Shown: one piece after another, positions 52,790-61,771 of the stretch
Position numbering within the stretch: position 1 is the first letter of the stretch
How the letters are laid out: the number at the start of each line of letters is the position of its first letter
Origin: Caballeronia sp. NK8
GTDB lineage: Bacteria > Pseudomonadota > Gammaproteobacteria > Burkholderiales > Burkholderiaceae
Reading direction: 5' to 3'
Assembly (NCBI RefSeq): GCF_018408855.1
Contig: NZ_AP024324.1
Coordinates: 434,001 to 498,000, forward strand
Length of the DNA stretch: 64,000 bases
The notes under the pieces: model-generated
What the model was told of the DNA's origin: nothing
What the model saw: the letters and a program-made list of their open reading frames with translations, nothing else
Databases searched by the model: none
Translations under genes and position numbers: made by a program

Positions 52790-53161
52790 TCACGCGTAGG
52801 GAGGGTCGGGCAGCTGCTGGCCGCCGCGAATGATGAACTTGGGGTTGTATTCGAGCAGGCCTGTCTCAATACGGTCTTCTGATATGCCCGCATGGTCGCT
52901 GAAAATCGCGCTCACCTTCCTGACCAGCGTGAGCTTTGCCTCGTCAGATCGACCCGCGCGAATATTGCACATGATGAGCGTGTCGCCACCCGGTTCTCCA
53001 CCCACATAGCTGCTTTCGGACGACAGATCATTGAAGACCACGCTGATGATTTCGAGCGGCGACTTGATGGTCTCGTTCACGGCGATGGTGATCGCCTTGG
53101 CGATCTTGCGCTTGACGTCGACGTCCAGACCGGCGCGCGTGTTGCAAACGATGATGGGCAT
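52790..53161 (-). CDS. tautomerase-superfamily protein
   Basis: A 123-residue protein beginning MPIIVCNTRAGLDVDVKRKIAKAIT. After removal of Met the N-terminal Pro would be the catalytic base of 4-oxalocrotonate tautomerase-like enzymes. The chain covers a full beta-alpha-beta tandem unit with a second half (TLIMCNIRAGRSDEAKLTLVRKVS) that echoes the first (MCNIRAG against VCNTRAG), as in fused-dimer tautomerases. Substrate unknown; malonate-semialdehyde- or dienol-type acids are typical of the family. It is first in the minus-strand group and divergent from the MarR gene. Confidence 0.8.
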   Translation of the reverse strand: MPIIVCNTRAGLDVDVKRKIAKAITIAVNETIKSPLEIISVVFNDLSSESSYVGGEPGGDTLIMCNIRAGRSDEAKLTLVRKVSAIFSDHAGISEDRIETGLLEYNPKFIIRGGQQLPDPPYA

Positions 53162-53273
53162 TTTCGATAACTCCTTCGAGACTGGTTAAGGTGTGCAGCA
53201 GGCAGTACAGCGCGAATACGTATGCGTTTTTCGAGAAGCGCCATTACCGTTTCGCGCCAGGCAAATCACTCTG

Positions 53274-53284
53274 TTGCATATACA
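53274..53284 (+). promoter_or_regulatory. TTGCATATACA motif, copy 1
   Basis: First of three exact copies of an 11-base motif in the 412-base gap between the divergent tautomerase and MarR genes; closest to the tautomerase start. The rest of the gap shows no gene. Confidence 0.5.
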
Positions 53285-53424
53285 TCTATATGAGCGCGGC
53301 ATTTCCGCGCAAAACCGATGGCCACGACAACGCGTGCTCTGCCTCGGTTCCTTCCTACCCTTCTCACTCGCTGCTCCGGACCGTCATACCAGTACCGGTC
53401 CGATGTAGATGTACCCGCAACTGA

Positions 53425-53435
53425 TGTATATGCAA
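53425..53435 (-). promoter_or_regulatory. TTGCATATACA motif, copy 2 (inverted)
   Basis: Same 11 bases as copies 1 and 3 but on the minus strand (plus strand TGTATATGCAA). An exact inverted copy in the same gap is unlikely by chance in GC-rich DNA. Confidence 0.5.
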
Positions 53436-53534
53436 CAGTCTAGTTCGATTCGGCGGGTCTTCAACCTAGTGAGAACCCGAAACACCCTCCTCTTTCATTG
53501 ATTCGACGTGTCTTGTCCCGAAGTGCTACGATTG

Positions 53535-53545
53535 TTGCATATACA
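53535..53545 (+). promoter_or_regulatory. TTGCATATACA motif, copy 3
   Basis: Third copy, 28 bases before the marR start, well placed for autoregulation by the MarR protein. Confidence 0.5.
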
Positions 53546-53573
53546 CTGATCAATCTTTCGAGAGGGATTGTCG

Positions 53574-54005
53574 ATGTTCACAGAATGCTATTGCACCCAG
53601 TTCAGGCGCTCGGCGAATGCCCTGACGAGCATTTACGACGACGCTTTGCGACCGGTGGGTCTGAAAATCACCCAGCTCACGCTGTTGCGTGGGCTCGACC
53701 GCCTTGGTTCGGCGACCTACAACGAGATTGCGGCCGAGTTGTCGCTCGACAAGACGACGATCTCGCGCAACATCAAGTTACTGATCGACGCGGGATGGGT
53801 CGAGGTATCGAGCGATGAGGATGCGCGCTACAAACTGGCAAAGCTCAGCCCCACAGGTGCCCGCGTCTTGAAAGAGGCCGAGCCGCACTGGCGCGCGGCG
53901 CAGGCTCAAGTCGAGAAAGAACTCAAGAAGTACCTGAAGGGGCCGGCCAAGAATGTGCTTCTGGAGGCACTGGAGACGCTGCAGCACGTCAGCGGCGAAC
54001 GATAA
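53574..54005 (+). CDS. MarR-family transcriptional regulator
   Basis: A 143-residue MarR protein with a winged helix (ATYNEIAAELSLDKTTISRNIKLLIDAGWVEV) and wing (SSDEDARYKLAKLSPTG). The ATG at 53574 follows AGAGGGA. It probably binds the TTGCATATACA motifs in the upstream region and controls itself and the divergent tautomerase/transporter group. Its 3' end overlaps the convergent thioesterase gene by 17 bases. Confidence 0.86.
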   Translation: MFTECYCTQFRRSANALTSIYDDALRPVGLKITQLTLLRGLDRLGSATYNEIAAELSLDKTTISRNIKLLIDAGWVEVSSDEDARYKLAKLSPTGARVLKEAEPHWRAAQAQVEKELKKYLKGPAKNVLLEALETLQHVSGER

Positions 54006-54429
54006 TCTGATGGACCGCGTGTCGCAGTTCCTCGGACAGCGGCACGGGCCTTCGCGTGCGACGGTCGACGTAGGCGTGAACGAACGTGCCATGCGCGAAC
54101 GACTGATCGCGGTCGTTTCTGAAGAGACTGATCTCGTACGTCACGCTGGTCGTCCCTACTCTGCTTACGCATAGCCCGCAGGTGACGAGGTCCGGAAAAA
54201 CGACCTCGTCGAAGTATTCGCAGCTCGTGCGTACGACCAGACCAACAGCCTCACCGCGAACGGGGTCCAGGAGGCCTCGTTCGACGAGCCATCCATTGAC
54301 CGCCGTGTCGAACCACGTGTAGTGAACAGCATTGTTCACGTGCCCGTAGATGTCGATGTCTTTCCACTGGGTGTTGACCTGACAAAACCAGTGAAAGTCA
54401 CTTCGAGGCCGTGGCCTGGTCCGTGTCAT
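53989..54429 (-). CDS. acyl-CoA thioesterase, hotdog fold (4-hydroxybenzoyl-CoA thioesterase type)
   Basis: A 146-residue hotdog-fold protein. VNTQWKDIDIYGHVNNAVHYTWFDTAVNGWL in part is the YbgC/FcbC signature, with the catalytic Asp in DIYGHVNN. It hydrolyses an acyl-CoA or aryl-CoA. The ATG at 54429 follows GGAGACGC. It starts 20 bases after the HisD-like gene stop, so both are one minus-strand operon; the metabolic logic of a dehydrogenase to carboxylate enzyme plus a thioesterase is not resolved. Confidence 0.83.
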   Translation of the reverse strand: MTRTRPRPRSDFHWFCQVNTQWKDIDIYGHVNNAVHYTWFDTAVNGWLVERGLLDPVRGEAVGLVVRTSCEYFDEVVFPDLVTCGLCVSRVGTTSVTYEISLFRNDRDQSFAHGTFVHAYVDRRTRRPVPLSEELRHAVHQIIVRR

Positions 54430-54449
54430 GAGCGTCTCCGTGGCGGCAG

Positions 54450-55763
54450 TTACGCGGGAACAGCCGTGCCATACGGCACGTCGCGGTTGCCGAAGCGGCG
54501 CACGCGGATGTTCGCTTGCTCGCCGTGTGCGATCATGCCCTCGATGGCGCACAGTCGCGAGCAGTACGAGCCGATCAGCGCGCTCGCTTCGTCCGTCAGC
54601 ACCTTTTGATACGTGCAGGTCTTGATGAACTTGCCGACCCACAGCCCCCCCGTGTAGCGCGCGGCCTTGCCAGTCGGAAGCGTGTGATTCGTGCCGATGA
54701 CCTTGTCGCCGTACGCAACGTTGGTGCGCGCGCCGAGAAAGAGCGCACCATAGTTCTTCATGTTTTTCAGGAAGTAATCAGGGTCGCGCGTCATCACCTG
54801 AACGTGCTCGGATGCAATGCGATCGGCCACCGCGACCATTTCTTCGAGCGTGTCCGCCACGATCACTTCGCCGTAGTCGCGCCACGAAACCCCGGCCGTG
54901 TTTGCCGTCGGCAGAATTTCGAGCAGGCGTTCGACTTCGGCGATGGTGTCCTTGGCCAACTGCAGCGAGTTCGTGAGGAGAACGGCCGGCGTGTTGAAGC
55001 CGTGCTCCGCCTGACCCAGAAGGTCCGTCGCGCACAGTTCCGCATCGACGCTGTCGTCGGCGATCACCAGCGTTTCAGACGGCCCTGCGATCAGGTCAAT
55101 GCCGATGCGACCGAACAATTGGCGCTTCGCTTCCGCGACGAACGCGTTGCCCGGTCCAACCACCATGGCGACCGGGTCGATCGTCTGCGTGCCGAGCGCC
55201 ATCGCGGCGATGGCCTGGACACCGCCGAACGTATAGATCTCGTCTGCGCCGCCGAGGTGCATGGCGGCGACCACTGCCGGATTCGGCTTGCCACCGACCG
55301 GCGGCGACGCGGTGATGATGCGGGGAACACCCGCCACTTTCGCCGTCACCACACCCATGTGTGCCGAGGCGACCAAGGGAAACTTTCCGCCAGGGACGTA
55401 ACACGCCACGCTGTCGACCGGCATGTTCTTGTGGCCCAACACCACGCCCGGCAGCGTCTCGATTTCGACGTCACGAATCGACTCGCGTTGTGCCTGGGCA
55501 AAGTTGCGCACCTGAGCCTGCGCAAACTTGATGTCGTCGAACTGCCCCGGAGACAGCGTGCGAACACAGCTCGCGATTTCGTCTTCCGACAGTCGGAAGC
55601 GCTCCGGTGACCAGTTGTCGAACTTCGCCGAGAGTTCGGCGACTGCTGTGTCGCCACGCGATGCAACGTCGGCGAGGATGCCGGTGACCACGTCACGAAC
55701 CTTGGCGGCGTCTTGCGAGGACGCTTCCGCGCTACGACCATGCTTCAAGTATTGGATTGCCAT
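54450..55763 (-). CDS. histidinol dehydrogenase-family enzyme (HpsN-like)
   Basis: A 437-residue NAD- and zinc-dependent dehydrogenase of the HisD family, which oxidises an alcohol to a carboxylate in two steps. Visible are [22 protein letters not shown] in part, [30 protein letters not shown] in part, and [12 protein letters not shown] with the zinc-binding Gln/His. The N-terminal MAIQYLKHG is like sulfopropanediol dehydrogenase HpsN, not biosynthetic HisD, and no other his gene is near, so it is catabolic. The ATG at 55763 fits the AAGGA site better than one two codons upstream. It is divergent from the intact LacI gene. Confidence 0.82.
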   Translation of the reverse strand: MAIQYLKHGRSAEASSQDAAKVRDVVTGILADVASRGDTAVAELSAKFDNWSPERFRLSEDEIASCVRTLSPGQFDDIKFAQAQVRNFAQAQRESIRDVEIETLPGVVLGHKNMPVDSVACYVPGGKFPLVASAHMGVVTAKVAGVPRIITASPPVGGKPNPAVVAAMHLGGADEIYTFGGVQAIAAMALGTQTIDPVAMVVGPGNAFVAEAKRQLFGRIGIDLIAGPSETLVIADDSVDAELCATDLLGQAEHGFNTPAVLLTNSLQLAKDTIAEVERLLEILPTANTAGVSWRDYGEVIVADTLEEMVAVADRIASEHVQVMTRDPDYFLKNMKNYGALFLGARTNVAYGDKVIGTNHTLPTGKAARYTGGLWVGKFIKTCTYQKVLTDEASALIGSYCSRLCAIEGMIAHGEQANIRVRRFGNRDVPYGTAVPA

Positions 55764-55861
55764 TTGCATTTCCTTTCTGCGGGGTGACCGAGGAGCAGCG
55801 TGACTCGGAGGTTGGAAGGCTTGCTGCGTTGATGCAAATGTAGCGCAATTTTTTCTGCAAA

Positions 55862-55873
55862 ATTTGCGCAAAT
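55862..55873. promoter_or_regulatory. LacI-type operator palindrome ATTTGCGCAAAT
   Basis: A perfect 12-base palindrome with the central CG typical of LacI-family operators lies between the divergent HisD-like and LacI genes. A related half-site AGCGCAATT occurs 30 bases away (55842-55850). It probably serves the LacI protein at 55950. Confidence 0.6.
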
Positions 55874-55949
55874 GCTCCACACTTACCCTAGAAGCCCGCA
55901 TCCACAGCGCGATCGGCGCCTCTCCTGTACAACCTCACAATGCAAATTT

Positions 55950-56996
55950 ATGCAAACCACCAGCCGCTCTTCAGTTCGCTCGAAGGCTTCGAAAGTCCGC
56001 CTCGAGGACGTTGCCGAGCGCCTCGGCATCTCGGTGTCCACCGTGTCGCGTTCACTGGCGGGACACCCCGCCATCAGTAGCGATACCCGTGGCGCCGTGC
56101 AGGCGGTCGCAGCCGAAATGGGATATCGACTGCCCTCACAAGGTCGGTCCACGCGCAAGTCAGCGACCAAGCTGATCGGGGTGGTGGTCGGCGCGCTGCA
56201 CAATCGGTTCATGACCTTGTTGCTGACGCATCTCCATGACGCTCTGCAGGAGTGCGACTACCAGATCACGCTGATGATCGATTCGATGAACGACTCGGAG
56301 AACCTGCTCGCGTTTCGGCCCCTGATCGACGGCTATCTCGATGGGATGATCTTCGCCACCGCGACGCTCGACTCACCCGTGGTGGCAGAGATGCAAAGGC
56401 GCGGCATTCCCCTTGTACTCGTCGTTCGGTCTGTCGACGATGTGAGGGTCGACACGGTCGAAGTCGACAACGTTCACGCCGGCGCCCTCGCGGCCGAGCA
56501 TCTCTATCAACTGGGTCATCGCCGCATCGGGCTGATCATGGGTTCGCAGAACACGTCGACAAGCAGAGACCGCGTCAAAGGGGCCTTGCAGTGGCTCGAG
56601 GGAGCGGGCGTAGCGCCGGCATCGGTGCCGTTGATTCATTGCGACTACACCAGCGAGGCGGGGTATTCCAGCGCCATCGCGATGTTGAGCGACGATAACC
56701 GGGTCACCGGCATCGTCGCGGGCAACGACACGATTGCGCTCGGCGTGCTCGAAGCAGCCAAAAGACAGGGCATCGCAGTGCCGCAGCAGCTCTCGATCAT
56801 CGGCTTTGATGACATGCCGCTGGCTGGATCGCCTCTGGTCGGATTGACGTCGATCCGGCAGCCCGTTGAAGCGATGGCGCGCACCGCCGCCCGCCGACTC
56901 GTCGAGCGCATTCGAGCCGGAGGAATGGGCGCGCCCGTCCACGATGTCTTGCCCATCCAACTGGTCCGTCGCGAAACAACGGGGCCGATAAGCTAA
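55950..56996 (+). CDS. LacI-family transcriptional regulator
   Basis: A 348-residue LacI protein: HTH VRLEDVAERLGISVSTVSRSLAGHPAISSDTR in part, hinge helix, then the periplasmic-binding-like sensor with GVVVGALHNRFMTLLL, AEHLYQLGHRRIGLIMG, VAGNDTIALGVLEAA and SIIGFDDMPLAGSP. The start at the ATG at 55950 gives a normal N-terminus. It is divergent from the HisD-like/thioesterase operon, with a LacI-type palindrome at 55862-55873 between them, so it likely represses that operon and itself. Confidence 0.9.
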   Translation: MQTTSRSSVRSKASKVRLEDVAERLGISVSTVSRSLAGHPAISSDTRGAVQAVAAEMGYRLPSQGRSTRKSATKLIGVVVGALHNRFMTLLLTHLHDALQECDYQITLMIDSMNDSENLLAFRPLIDGYLDGMIFATATLDSPVVAEMQRRGIPLVLVVRSVDDVRVDTVEVDNVHAGALAAEHLYQLGHRRIGLIMGSQNTSTSRDRVKGALQWLEGAGVAPASVPLIHCDYTSEAGYSSAIAMLSDDNRVTGIVAGNDTIALGVLEAAKRQGIAVPQQLSIIGFDDMPLAGSPLVGLTSIRQPVEAMARTAARRLVERIRAGGMGAPVHDVLPIQLVRRETTGPIS

Positions 56997-57058
56997 AAGA
57001 AATCAGCTATCCGAAAAGCCTTGCGCGCCGATCGCTTCAGCAACGTCGATTGGCGGGA

Positions 57059-57868
57059 TTACCGGGTCGTCCCGGCACTCGACGCGTAGCGCGGAGCGGC
57101 CTTGGCATTCGCGAATCTGGGAGCCAGCGCGCGACGGTCCGCTTCCCACTTCGTCCAGTCGTCGCCATCGTGCAGCGTCGGGATAGTCACGAGTTCGCCG
57201 TTATCGAGCCCGACGAGTGCTGCATCGACCAGATCGTCTGCTGTCATCGTGCTCGCCGCTTCCTTCTGCTTCGAATAGCCCGCCACGTCCCAGAACTCGG
57301 TTGCCGTCGCTGCGGGCAGCACGGTCTGCACACGCACACCCTTGCCCGCGAGGTCGCGCTGCAGCGCATGGCCGAAGCTCAGCACGTACGATTTCGAGGC
57401 GCTGTAGACGCCGTTCAGCAGTTCGACCGCAATGCCGACCACCGAACTGATGTTGATGATGGTGCCCGCGCCCCTTGCGGCGAACGCAGGCGCGGCTGCA
57501 TAGGTGAGGCGCGTCAGCGCCGTGATGTTCAGGCCGATCATCGATTCCATGGCGTCGACATTGCCATCGAGAACCGATGCGACCGAACCGACGCCTGCGT
57601 TGTTCACCAGCATCGTGATGCGCTGGTCTTCGTGAAGCATGCTTTCGATTTTCGCGAGCGCAGCCTTGTCGTTGAGATCCGCGGCAACGGTTTCGATCGA
57701 GCGGCCCGTCTCTTTCGCGAGGCGCTCTGCGAGCGCGTTCAGTCGGGTCTGGTTACGCGCCACCAGAATGAGGTCGAAACCGCGCCTGGCGAGGCGGTCT
57801 GCGTAGATGGCGCCAATGCCGGCCGATGCGCCCGTGATCAGCGCGAAACCTTTCGTAGAAGCAGTCAT
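57059..57868 (-). CDS. SDR-family oxidoreductase
   Basis: A 269-residue short-chain dehydrogenase: LITGASAGIGAIYADRLARRG, NNAGVG, NISSVVG with catalytic Ser, YSASKSYVLSF (Tyr/Lys) and a C-terminal region like the DltE/YqjQ-type SDRs. Start ATG at 57868. It is convergent with the LacI gene and divergent from the GlxA-type regulator, with 211 bases between, which suggests control by that regulator. The substrate is unknown. Confidence 0.87.
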   Translation of the reverse strand: MTASTKGFALITGASAGIGAIYADRLARRGFDLILVARNQTRLNALAERLAKETGRSIETVAADLNDKAALAKIESMLHEDQRITMLVNNAGVGSVASVLDGNVDAMESMIGLNITALTRLTYAAAPAFAARGAGTIINISSVVGIAVELLNGVYSASKSYVLSFGHALQRDLAGKGVRVQTVLPAATATEFWDVAGYSKQKEAASTMTADDLVDAALVGLDNGELVTIPTLHDGDDWTKWEADRRALAPRFANAKAAPRYASSAGTTR

Positions 57869-58079
57869 GATCGTTCCTTTGAGTGGGTTGGAACCAACAG
57901 GGTGTCGGTTCATGGAGTGGATTCTGACCTTGACCGCCGACGACCTCAATGCCATATATGCAATGATTCAAGCCATCGACTGTCCTTGCTCCCGATTCGC
58001 AGATTCGACGACGGATGGACCGCACCGCTGTCTGTTTCATGCTACCTTCAATGAATCAGGCCATGACTCGCGGGACATC

Positions 58080-59027
58080 GTGCATACCGTCGGACTTCTC
58101 GTCTATCCAGATTTTCAGTCGCTCGCGCTTGCCGTGGCGAGCGTCTTCGAATACGCCAACCTGCTCCGCGACGAAGCGGCATACCAGTTCACTATCGTGT
58201 CCGAGCACGGCGGACCGGTCGCCTCGTCTCAGGGGTTTTCGGTTCACACCGAACCGCTTGCCAAAGAGGGCTACGACACGCTGATCGTGGCGGGCGACAA
58301 CGAATGCCGCCTTCCCTCGGCTGCGCTGGTGGAATACCTTCGGCAAGCACCGCGGCACTCACGGCGTATCGCTTCGATCTGCACGGGTGCGTTCGTTCTG
58401 GCTGCTGCGGGTCTGCTGGAAGGTAAGCGGGCAACGACGCACTGGTTCCACGCGCGCGCCTTCCAGACGCAGTATCCGGACATTCAACTCGAAGAAGATC
58501 GCATCTACGTTGTCGACGGGCAGATATGGACATCGGCCGGTATGAGCGCGGGCGTGGATCTCGCGCTCGCGATCGTCGAGAACGACTTCGGGCTGGAGAC
58601 CTCGCGTATGGTCGCGCGCAAGCTCGTGCTTTATCAGCGACGCGGGGGCGGCCAGTCGCAGTTCTCGGCGCTGCTGGAGATGGGAGCGCGCTCGGACCGC
58701 GTGCAGATGGCGCTCACCTATGCGAGCGAAAATCTTGCAAGCGATTTGTCGGTCGAGCGACTGGCGGAAGCGGCACGGCTGAGTCCGCGCCAGTTCAGCC
58801 GCGTATTTCGTGAGGAAACGGGTCAATCGCCCGCCAAGGCGATCGAGCGGCTTCGCGTTGAAGCTGCTCGGCTGATGATGGAAACGACTCGTCACCCGAT
58901 CGAGATCGTCGCGAGAGAGACGGGCTTCGGTGACCGCGAACGCATGCGTCAAGCCTTCCTGCGTGCATTCGGTCAGCCACCCCAAACCATACAGCGGGCG
59001 TCAGGTATAACGCCGCTCGCGTCTTAG
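58080..59027 (+). CDS. GlxA-type AraC-family regulator (DJ-1/PfpI domain plus HTH)
   Basis: A regulator of about 315 residues: an N-terminal DJ-1/PfpI-like domain (HTVGLLVYPDFQSLALAV; SICTGAFVLAAAGLLEGKRATTHW in part, with the nucleophile-elbow Cys) and a C-terminal AraC double HTH (LSVERLAEAARLSPRQFSRVF, PIEIVARETGFGDRERMRQAF). The start is uncertain. GTG 58080 is chosen because the domain begins there and the length is usual for GlxA; in-frame ATG codons at 57912 and 57963 would add residues without family resemblance. It probably regulates the divergent SDR gene. Confidence 0.83.
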   Translation: MHTVGLLVYPDFQSLALAVASVFEYANLLRDEAAYQFTIVSEHGGPVASSQGFSVHTEPLAKEGYDTLIVAGDNECRLPSAALVEYLRQAPRHSRRIASICTGAFVLAAAGLLEGKRATTHWFHARAFQTQYPDIQLEEDRIYVVDGQIWTSAGMSAGVDLALAIVENDFGLETSRMVARKLVLYQRRGGGQSQFSALLEMGARSDRVQMALTYASENLASDLSVERLAEAARLSPRQFSRVFREETGQSPAKAIERLRVEAARLMMETTRHPIEIVARETGFGDRERMRQAFLRAFGQPPQTIQRASGITPLAS

Positions 59028-59038
59028 AGTCGCTCGCC

Positions 59039-59434
59039 TCATTGTTCCCCGGGCGTCCATTCCGGGCTGTAGCCACCGAGTGCCGGGTGATACATTTCAT
59101 CCCCCGTATGCTGGGTGAATTCGACGTTGAGCCGGTCTTCACGAAGGCCGAGAATTTCGATGCAATGCGCGCAAAGCGCTTTGGCCACCTCCATACGCAG
59201 TTCGGGCGCCCTGCCCTTTCTGATATCCAGCATCATCACCGCGACCGGCGTGGGCTCTTCACCGGCTTCGGGAATCCGCCAGACACCTCCATCACCCAGT
59301 TCTCGAATTGCGACGCTGATACGCCTGATGTCCACCGACATCATCCGCGCGTAGGTCTCGCTCATCTTCAGCGCCAGGCGCCGCTTGTCGTCCACTGAAT
59401 AGTGGCCGCATACATCCAGTTGCAGGTAGGGCAT
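59039..59434 (-). CDS. tautomerase/MIF-superfamily protein
   Basis: A 131-residue protein starting MPYLQLDVCGHYSVDDKRRLALKMSETYA in part; the Pro after the initiator Met would be the catalytic N-terminal proline. The second half (VAVMMLDIRKGRAPELRMEVAKALCAHC) repeats the beta-alpha unit. It belongs to the tautomerase superfamily but is diverged from the one at 52790. It is convergent with the GlxA-type regulator (11-base gap). Substrate unknown. Confidence 0.75.
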   Translation of the reverse strand: MPYLQLDVCGHYSVDDKRRLALKMSETYARMMSVDIRRISVAIRELGDGGVWRIPEAGEEPTPVAVMMLDIRKGRAPELRMEVAKALCAHCIEILGLREDRLNVEFTQHTGDEMYHPALGGYSPEWTPGEQ

Positions 59435-59633
59435 GGTCGTCGCACTCCTCGAAAATTCCATTCTCGACCGGACGCGGGGCCGTTCCAATGTCGCATGCGC
59501 AAGGTTTCCGGACACGCAAGCTCCGATCCGCGCCAGGCCTCAAGCCAGCGTCCTGGCATGCCGATAACCCGATGAGTTTATGAACTGCGAGTTGTGCCGC
59601 CCTTAACCCTATGTTCCGATGAAGGACCCGAAG

Positions 59634-61079
59634 ATGACGACCAAAAGCATCAGCCGACGCACTTTTCTTCTCGGCATGGGGGCATCGGGCCTCCTCGCCG
59701 CATGCGGTGGCGGTTCGAGTTCGAATCCGGCGTCGGGATCGACTGCGTCGTCGTCAGCGCCGCAGGCGGGCGGCATGCAAGCCACCGCGAAGACGCCGCT
59801 GACGCTCGATCTCACGCAAACCGATTTGCCTGCCGGTACGGCCGTCTACGCCTATGTGATCGGCGAGACGAGTCTCACCTCCGGCGTGACGCAGTACTGG
59901 GTGGACTCGACCGGCACGCCCCACGTGATGAGCGCCGCCGACAACACGATCGCCTCGAAGACGTTTCCCGGCTCGTCCGCGCTGCCCGGCAGCGAAGCCG
60001 CGGTGCTTGCCGAAACCTATCCGCTCGCATGGGCCGATTACAGCATTCCGCTCACGGTCGGGTCGAGCTTCGTGCTGGATCTGTCGAAGCTCAACGCAAC
60101 GAGCGTTCCGGGTCTGGGCACCGGCACGGCGGCGTTCAGCGGCCGCATTTATCTGTCCGTCGGTGTGCCGAAACTGCCGTTCACGGCGCTCGGCAGCAGC
60201 GCTTACACCGCCCCGGTGACCGTCGACGGTCCCGGCTCACTCACCTTGTTCGACTGGATCGAATTCTCGTTCGACAGCGAGGGCAATTTCAACGGCAACA
60301 CCACGCAAGTCGATCAGTTCGGCTTTCCGCTGTTGCTGAGCGGCACGCCGGGCGGCGCGCAGCAAGGCCGGTACGATGCGTCGCGTCCGTCGATCCTCGA
60401 GGCGGTATCGAAGCTGCCCGCCGCGTTCTACCTGCCGCAGAGCGTGCCCGCGCCGTCCGCCTTTCCGGCGGCGCTCGCGGTCAACGGCAGTGTCACCTTG
60501 CGCGCGCTGTCGCCCAAGAGCATCTCGGCGCAGAACCAGTACAACGGCTCGCTGCTGACGTATTTCGACCAGACCATCGAGAACTGGTATCAGACCTGGG
60601 CCACCACGCCGCTGTCCGTCACCGATCTCGCGACGGGCACCTACACCGGCATCGTGCAATCCGGTGTCGGCCTGACGTTCTACGCCGGTTCGACTGCGAG
60701 CGGCACGGCGGCGTTCACGGTCGGTGGCGCGGGCACGCCCGGCATCTCCAGCTATGACGTCTGGCAGTGCGCGAATACGCTCGCGACCGGCAGCGACGCC
60801 GCCAAGAACGTGCAGAAGATGCTGGCCGCCGCGTTCAACCGCGGCGTGATGTCTAACACGCTCGCCGATGCGACCTGCAAGAACGACGCAGCGACCTTCT
60901 ATCAGATCGCCAACCCGAACACACTGGTCTTCAATCCGTGGGCGCAGTTATTCCATCGACTGAGCTCCAACTCGCTCGCCTACGCCTTCCCCTACGACGA
61001 TGTCTGCGACCAGAATCCGTCCATCGGGCTGACGGCGACGCAGTCGGTCACGATCACGCTCGGGAAGTTCTTCAGCTAA
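59634..61079 (+). CDS. GH64-like (beta-1,3-glucanase) secreted lipoprotein
   Basis: A 481-residue protein with a Tat-like and lipobox signal: SRRTFLLGMGASGLLAACGGG (twin Arg, hydrophobic core, LAAC), then a Ser/Gly linker. The rest resembles glycoside hydrolase family 64/thaumatin-like beta-1,3-glucanase domains: DWIEFSFDSEGNFNGNTTQVDQFGFPL in part has the catalytic Glu and, 15-16 residues later, the Asp of that family. It may cut laminarin-type or fungal-wall glucans outside the cell. The ATG at 59634 is chosen because AAGGA is seven bases upstream; an ATG five codons earlier overlaps that site. Confidence 0.72.
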   Translation: MTTKSISRRTFLLGMGASGLLAACGGGSSSNPASGSTASSSAPQAGGMQATAKTPLTLDLTQTDLPAGTAVYAYVIGETSLTSGVTQYWVDSTGTPHVMSAADNTIASKTFPGSSALPGSEAAVLAETYPLAWADYSIPLTVGSSFVLDLSKLNATSVPGLGTGTAAFSGRIYLSVGVPKLPFTALGSSAYTAPVTVDGPGSLTLFDWIEFSFDSEGNFNGNTTQVDQFGFPLLLSGTPGGAQQGRYDASRPSILEAVSKLPAAFYLPQSVPAPSAFPAALAVNGSVTLRALSPKSISAQNQYNGSLLTYFDQTIENWYQTWATTPLSVTDLATGTYTGIVQSGVGLTFYAGSTASGTAAFTVGGAGTPGISSYDVWQCANTLATGSDAAKNVQKMLAAAFNRGVMSNTLADATCKNDAATFYQIANPNTLVFNPWAQLFHRLSSNSLAYAFPYDDVCDQNPSIGLTATQSVTITLGKFFS

Positions 61080-61264
61080 GCGTTCTGCGCGCTCACGTCC
61101 ATGATGCAAGCGGGCCGCGCTCGAACGCTTCGCCGAAGCGGCGCGAGCTCCATGTTTCATTCGTAACCTGAATCCGCTTTTCTGAAACGCGACCGTAACG
61201 GCGCGCCCACAGAATACCTCTCATGCGCTAAACGAACCGCGCCAAACAAACCGGAGAACAAATC

Positions 61265-61753
61265 ATGCCGATGCCGTGCTACCTCACTCTCGAAGGCCAA
61301 AACCAAGGCAAGATCGAAGGCTCGAACAAAGTTCAGGGTCACGAGGGAAAGATTCTCGTCCAGGCCGTCGATCACACCATCGAAATTCCGAAGAGCCCGC
61401 AAACCGGTCTGCCCACGGGCAAGCGCGTGCATGGCGCGATGACGATCACCAAGGAAATCGACAAGTCGTCGCCCAAGCTGTTTCAGGCACTGACCTCGGG
61501 CGAGCAGTTGAAGGACGTGTCGCTGGAGTTCTATCGCATCTCGCCGAAGGGCACGGAAGAGAAGTACTACACCGTGAAGCTGTCGAACGCGATTCTGACG
61601 AATATGAAGTCGTGGACGCCGAATGCGCTGGACCCGAGCAACAAGCAATTGGGACACATGGAAGACCTCGCCTTCACGTACGAGAAGATCACGTGGACGT
61701 ACGAGCCGGACGGTATCGAAGCCGAAGACTCGTGGCTTGCGCCGAAGGCCTGA
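61265..61753 (+). CDS. hcp: Hcp-family type VI secretion tube protein (orphan)
   Basis: A 162-residue Hcp1-type protein: MPCYLTLEGQNQGKIEGS, KILVQAVDHTIEIPKSPQTGLPTGKRVHGAMTITKEIDKSSP in part, and VSLEFYRISPKGTEEKYYTVKLSNAIL in part are standard. Hcp hexamers stack into the inner tube of the type VI system. No tss, vgrG or clpV gene is near, so this is an orphan copy, which often accompanies or carries an effector. The 5' spacer of 185 bases and a strong terminator right after it mark a single-gene unit. Confidence 0.9.
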   Translation: MPMPCYLTLEGQNQGKIEGSNKVQGHEGKILVQAVDHTIEIPKSPQTGLPTGKRVHGAMTITKEIDKSSPKLFQALTSGEQLKDVSLEFYRISPKGTEEKYYTVKLSNAILTNMKSWTPNALDPSNKQLGHMEDLAFTYEKITWTYEPDGIEAEDSWLAPKA

Positions 61754-61771
61754 TGGTGGGTTGATGGAAGT

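Noticed and set aside
54450..55763. Histidine biosynthesis gene hisD
   Set aside because: No other his genes are near, the N-terminus resembles HpsN-type enzymes, and a LacI regulator with a thioesterase implies catabolism.
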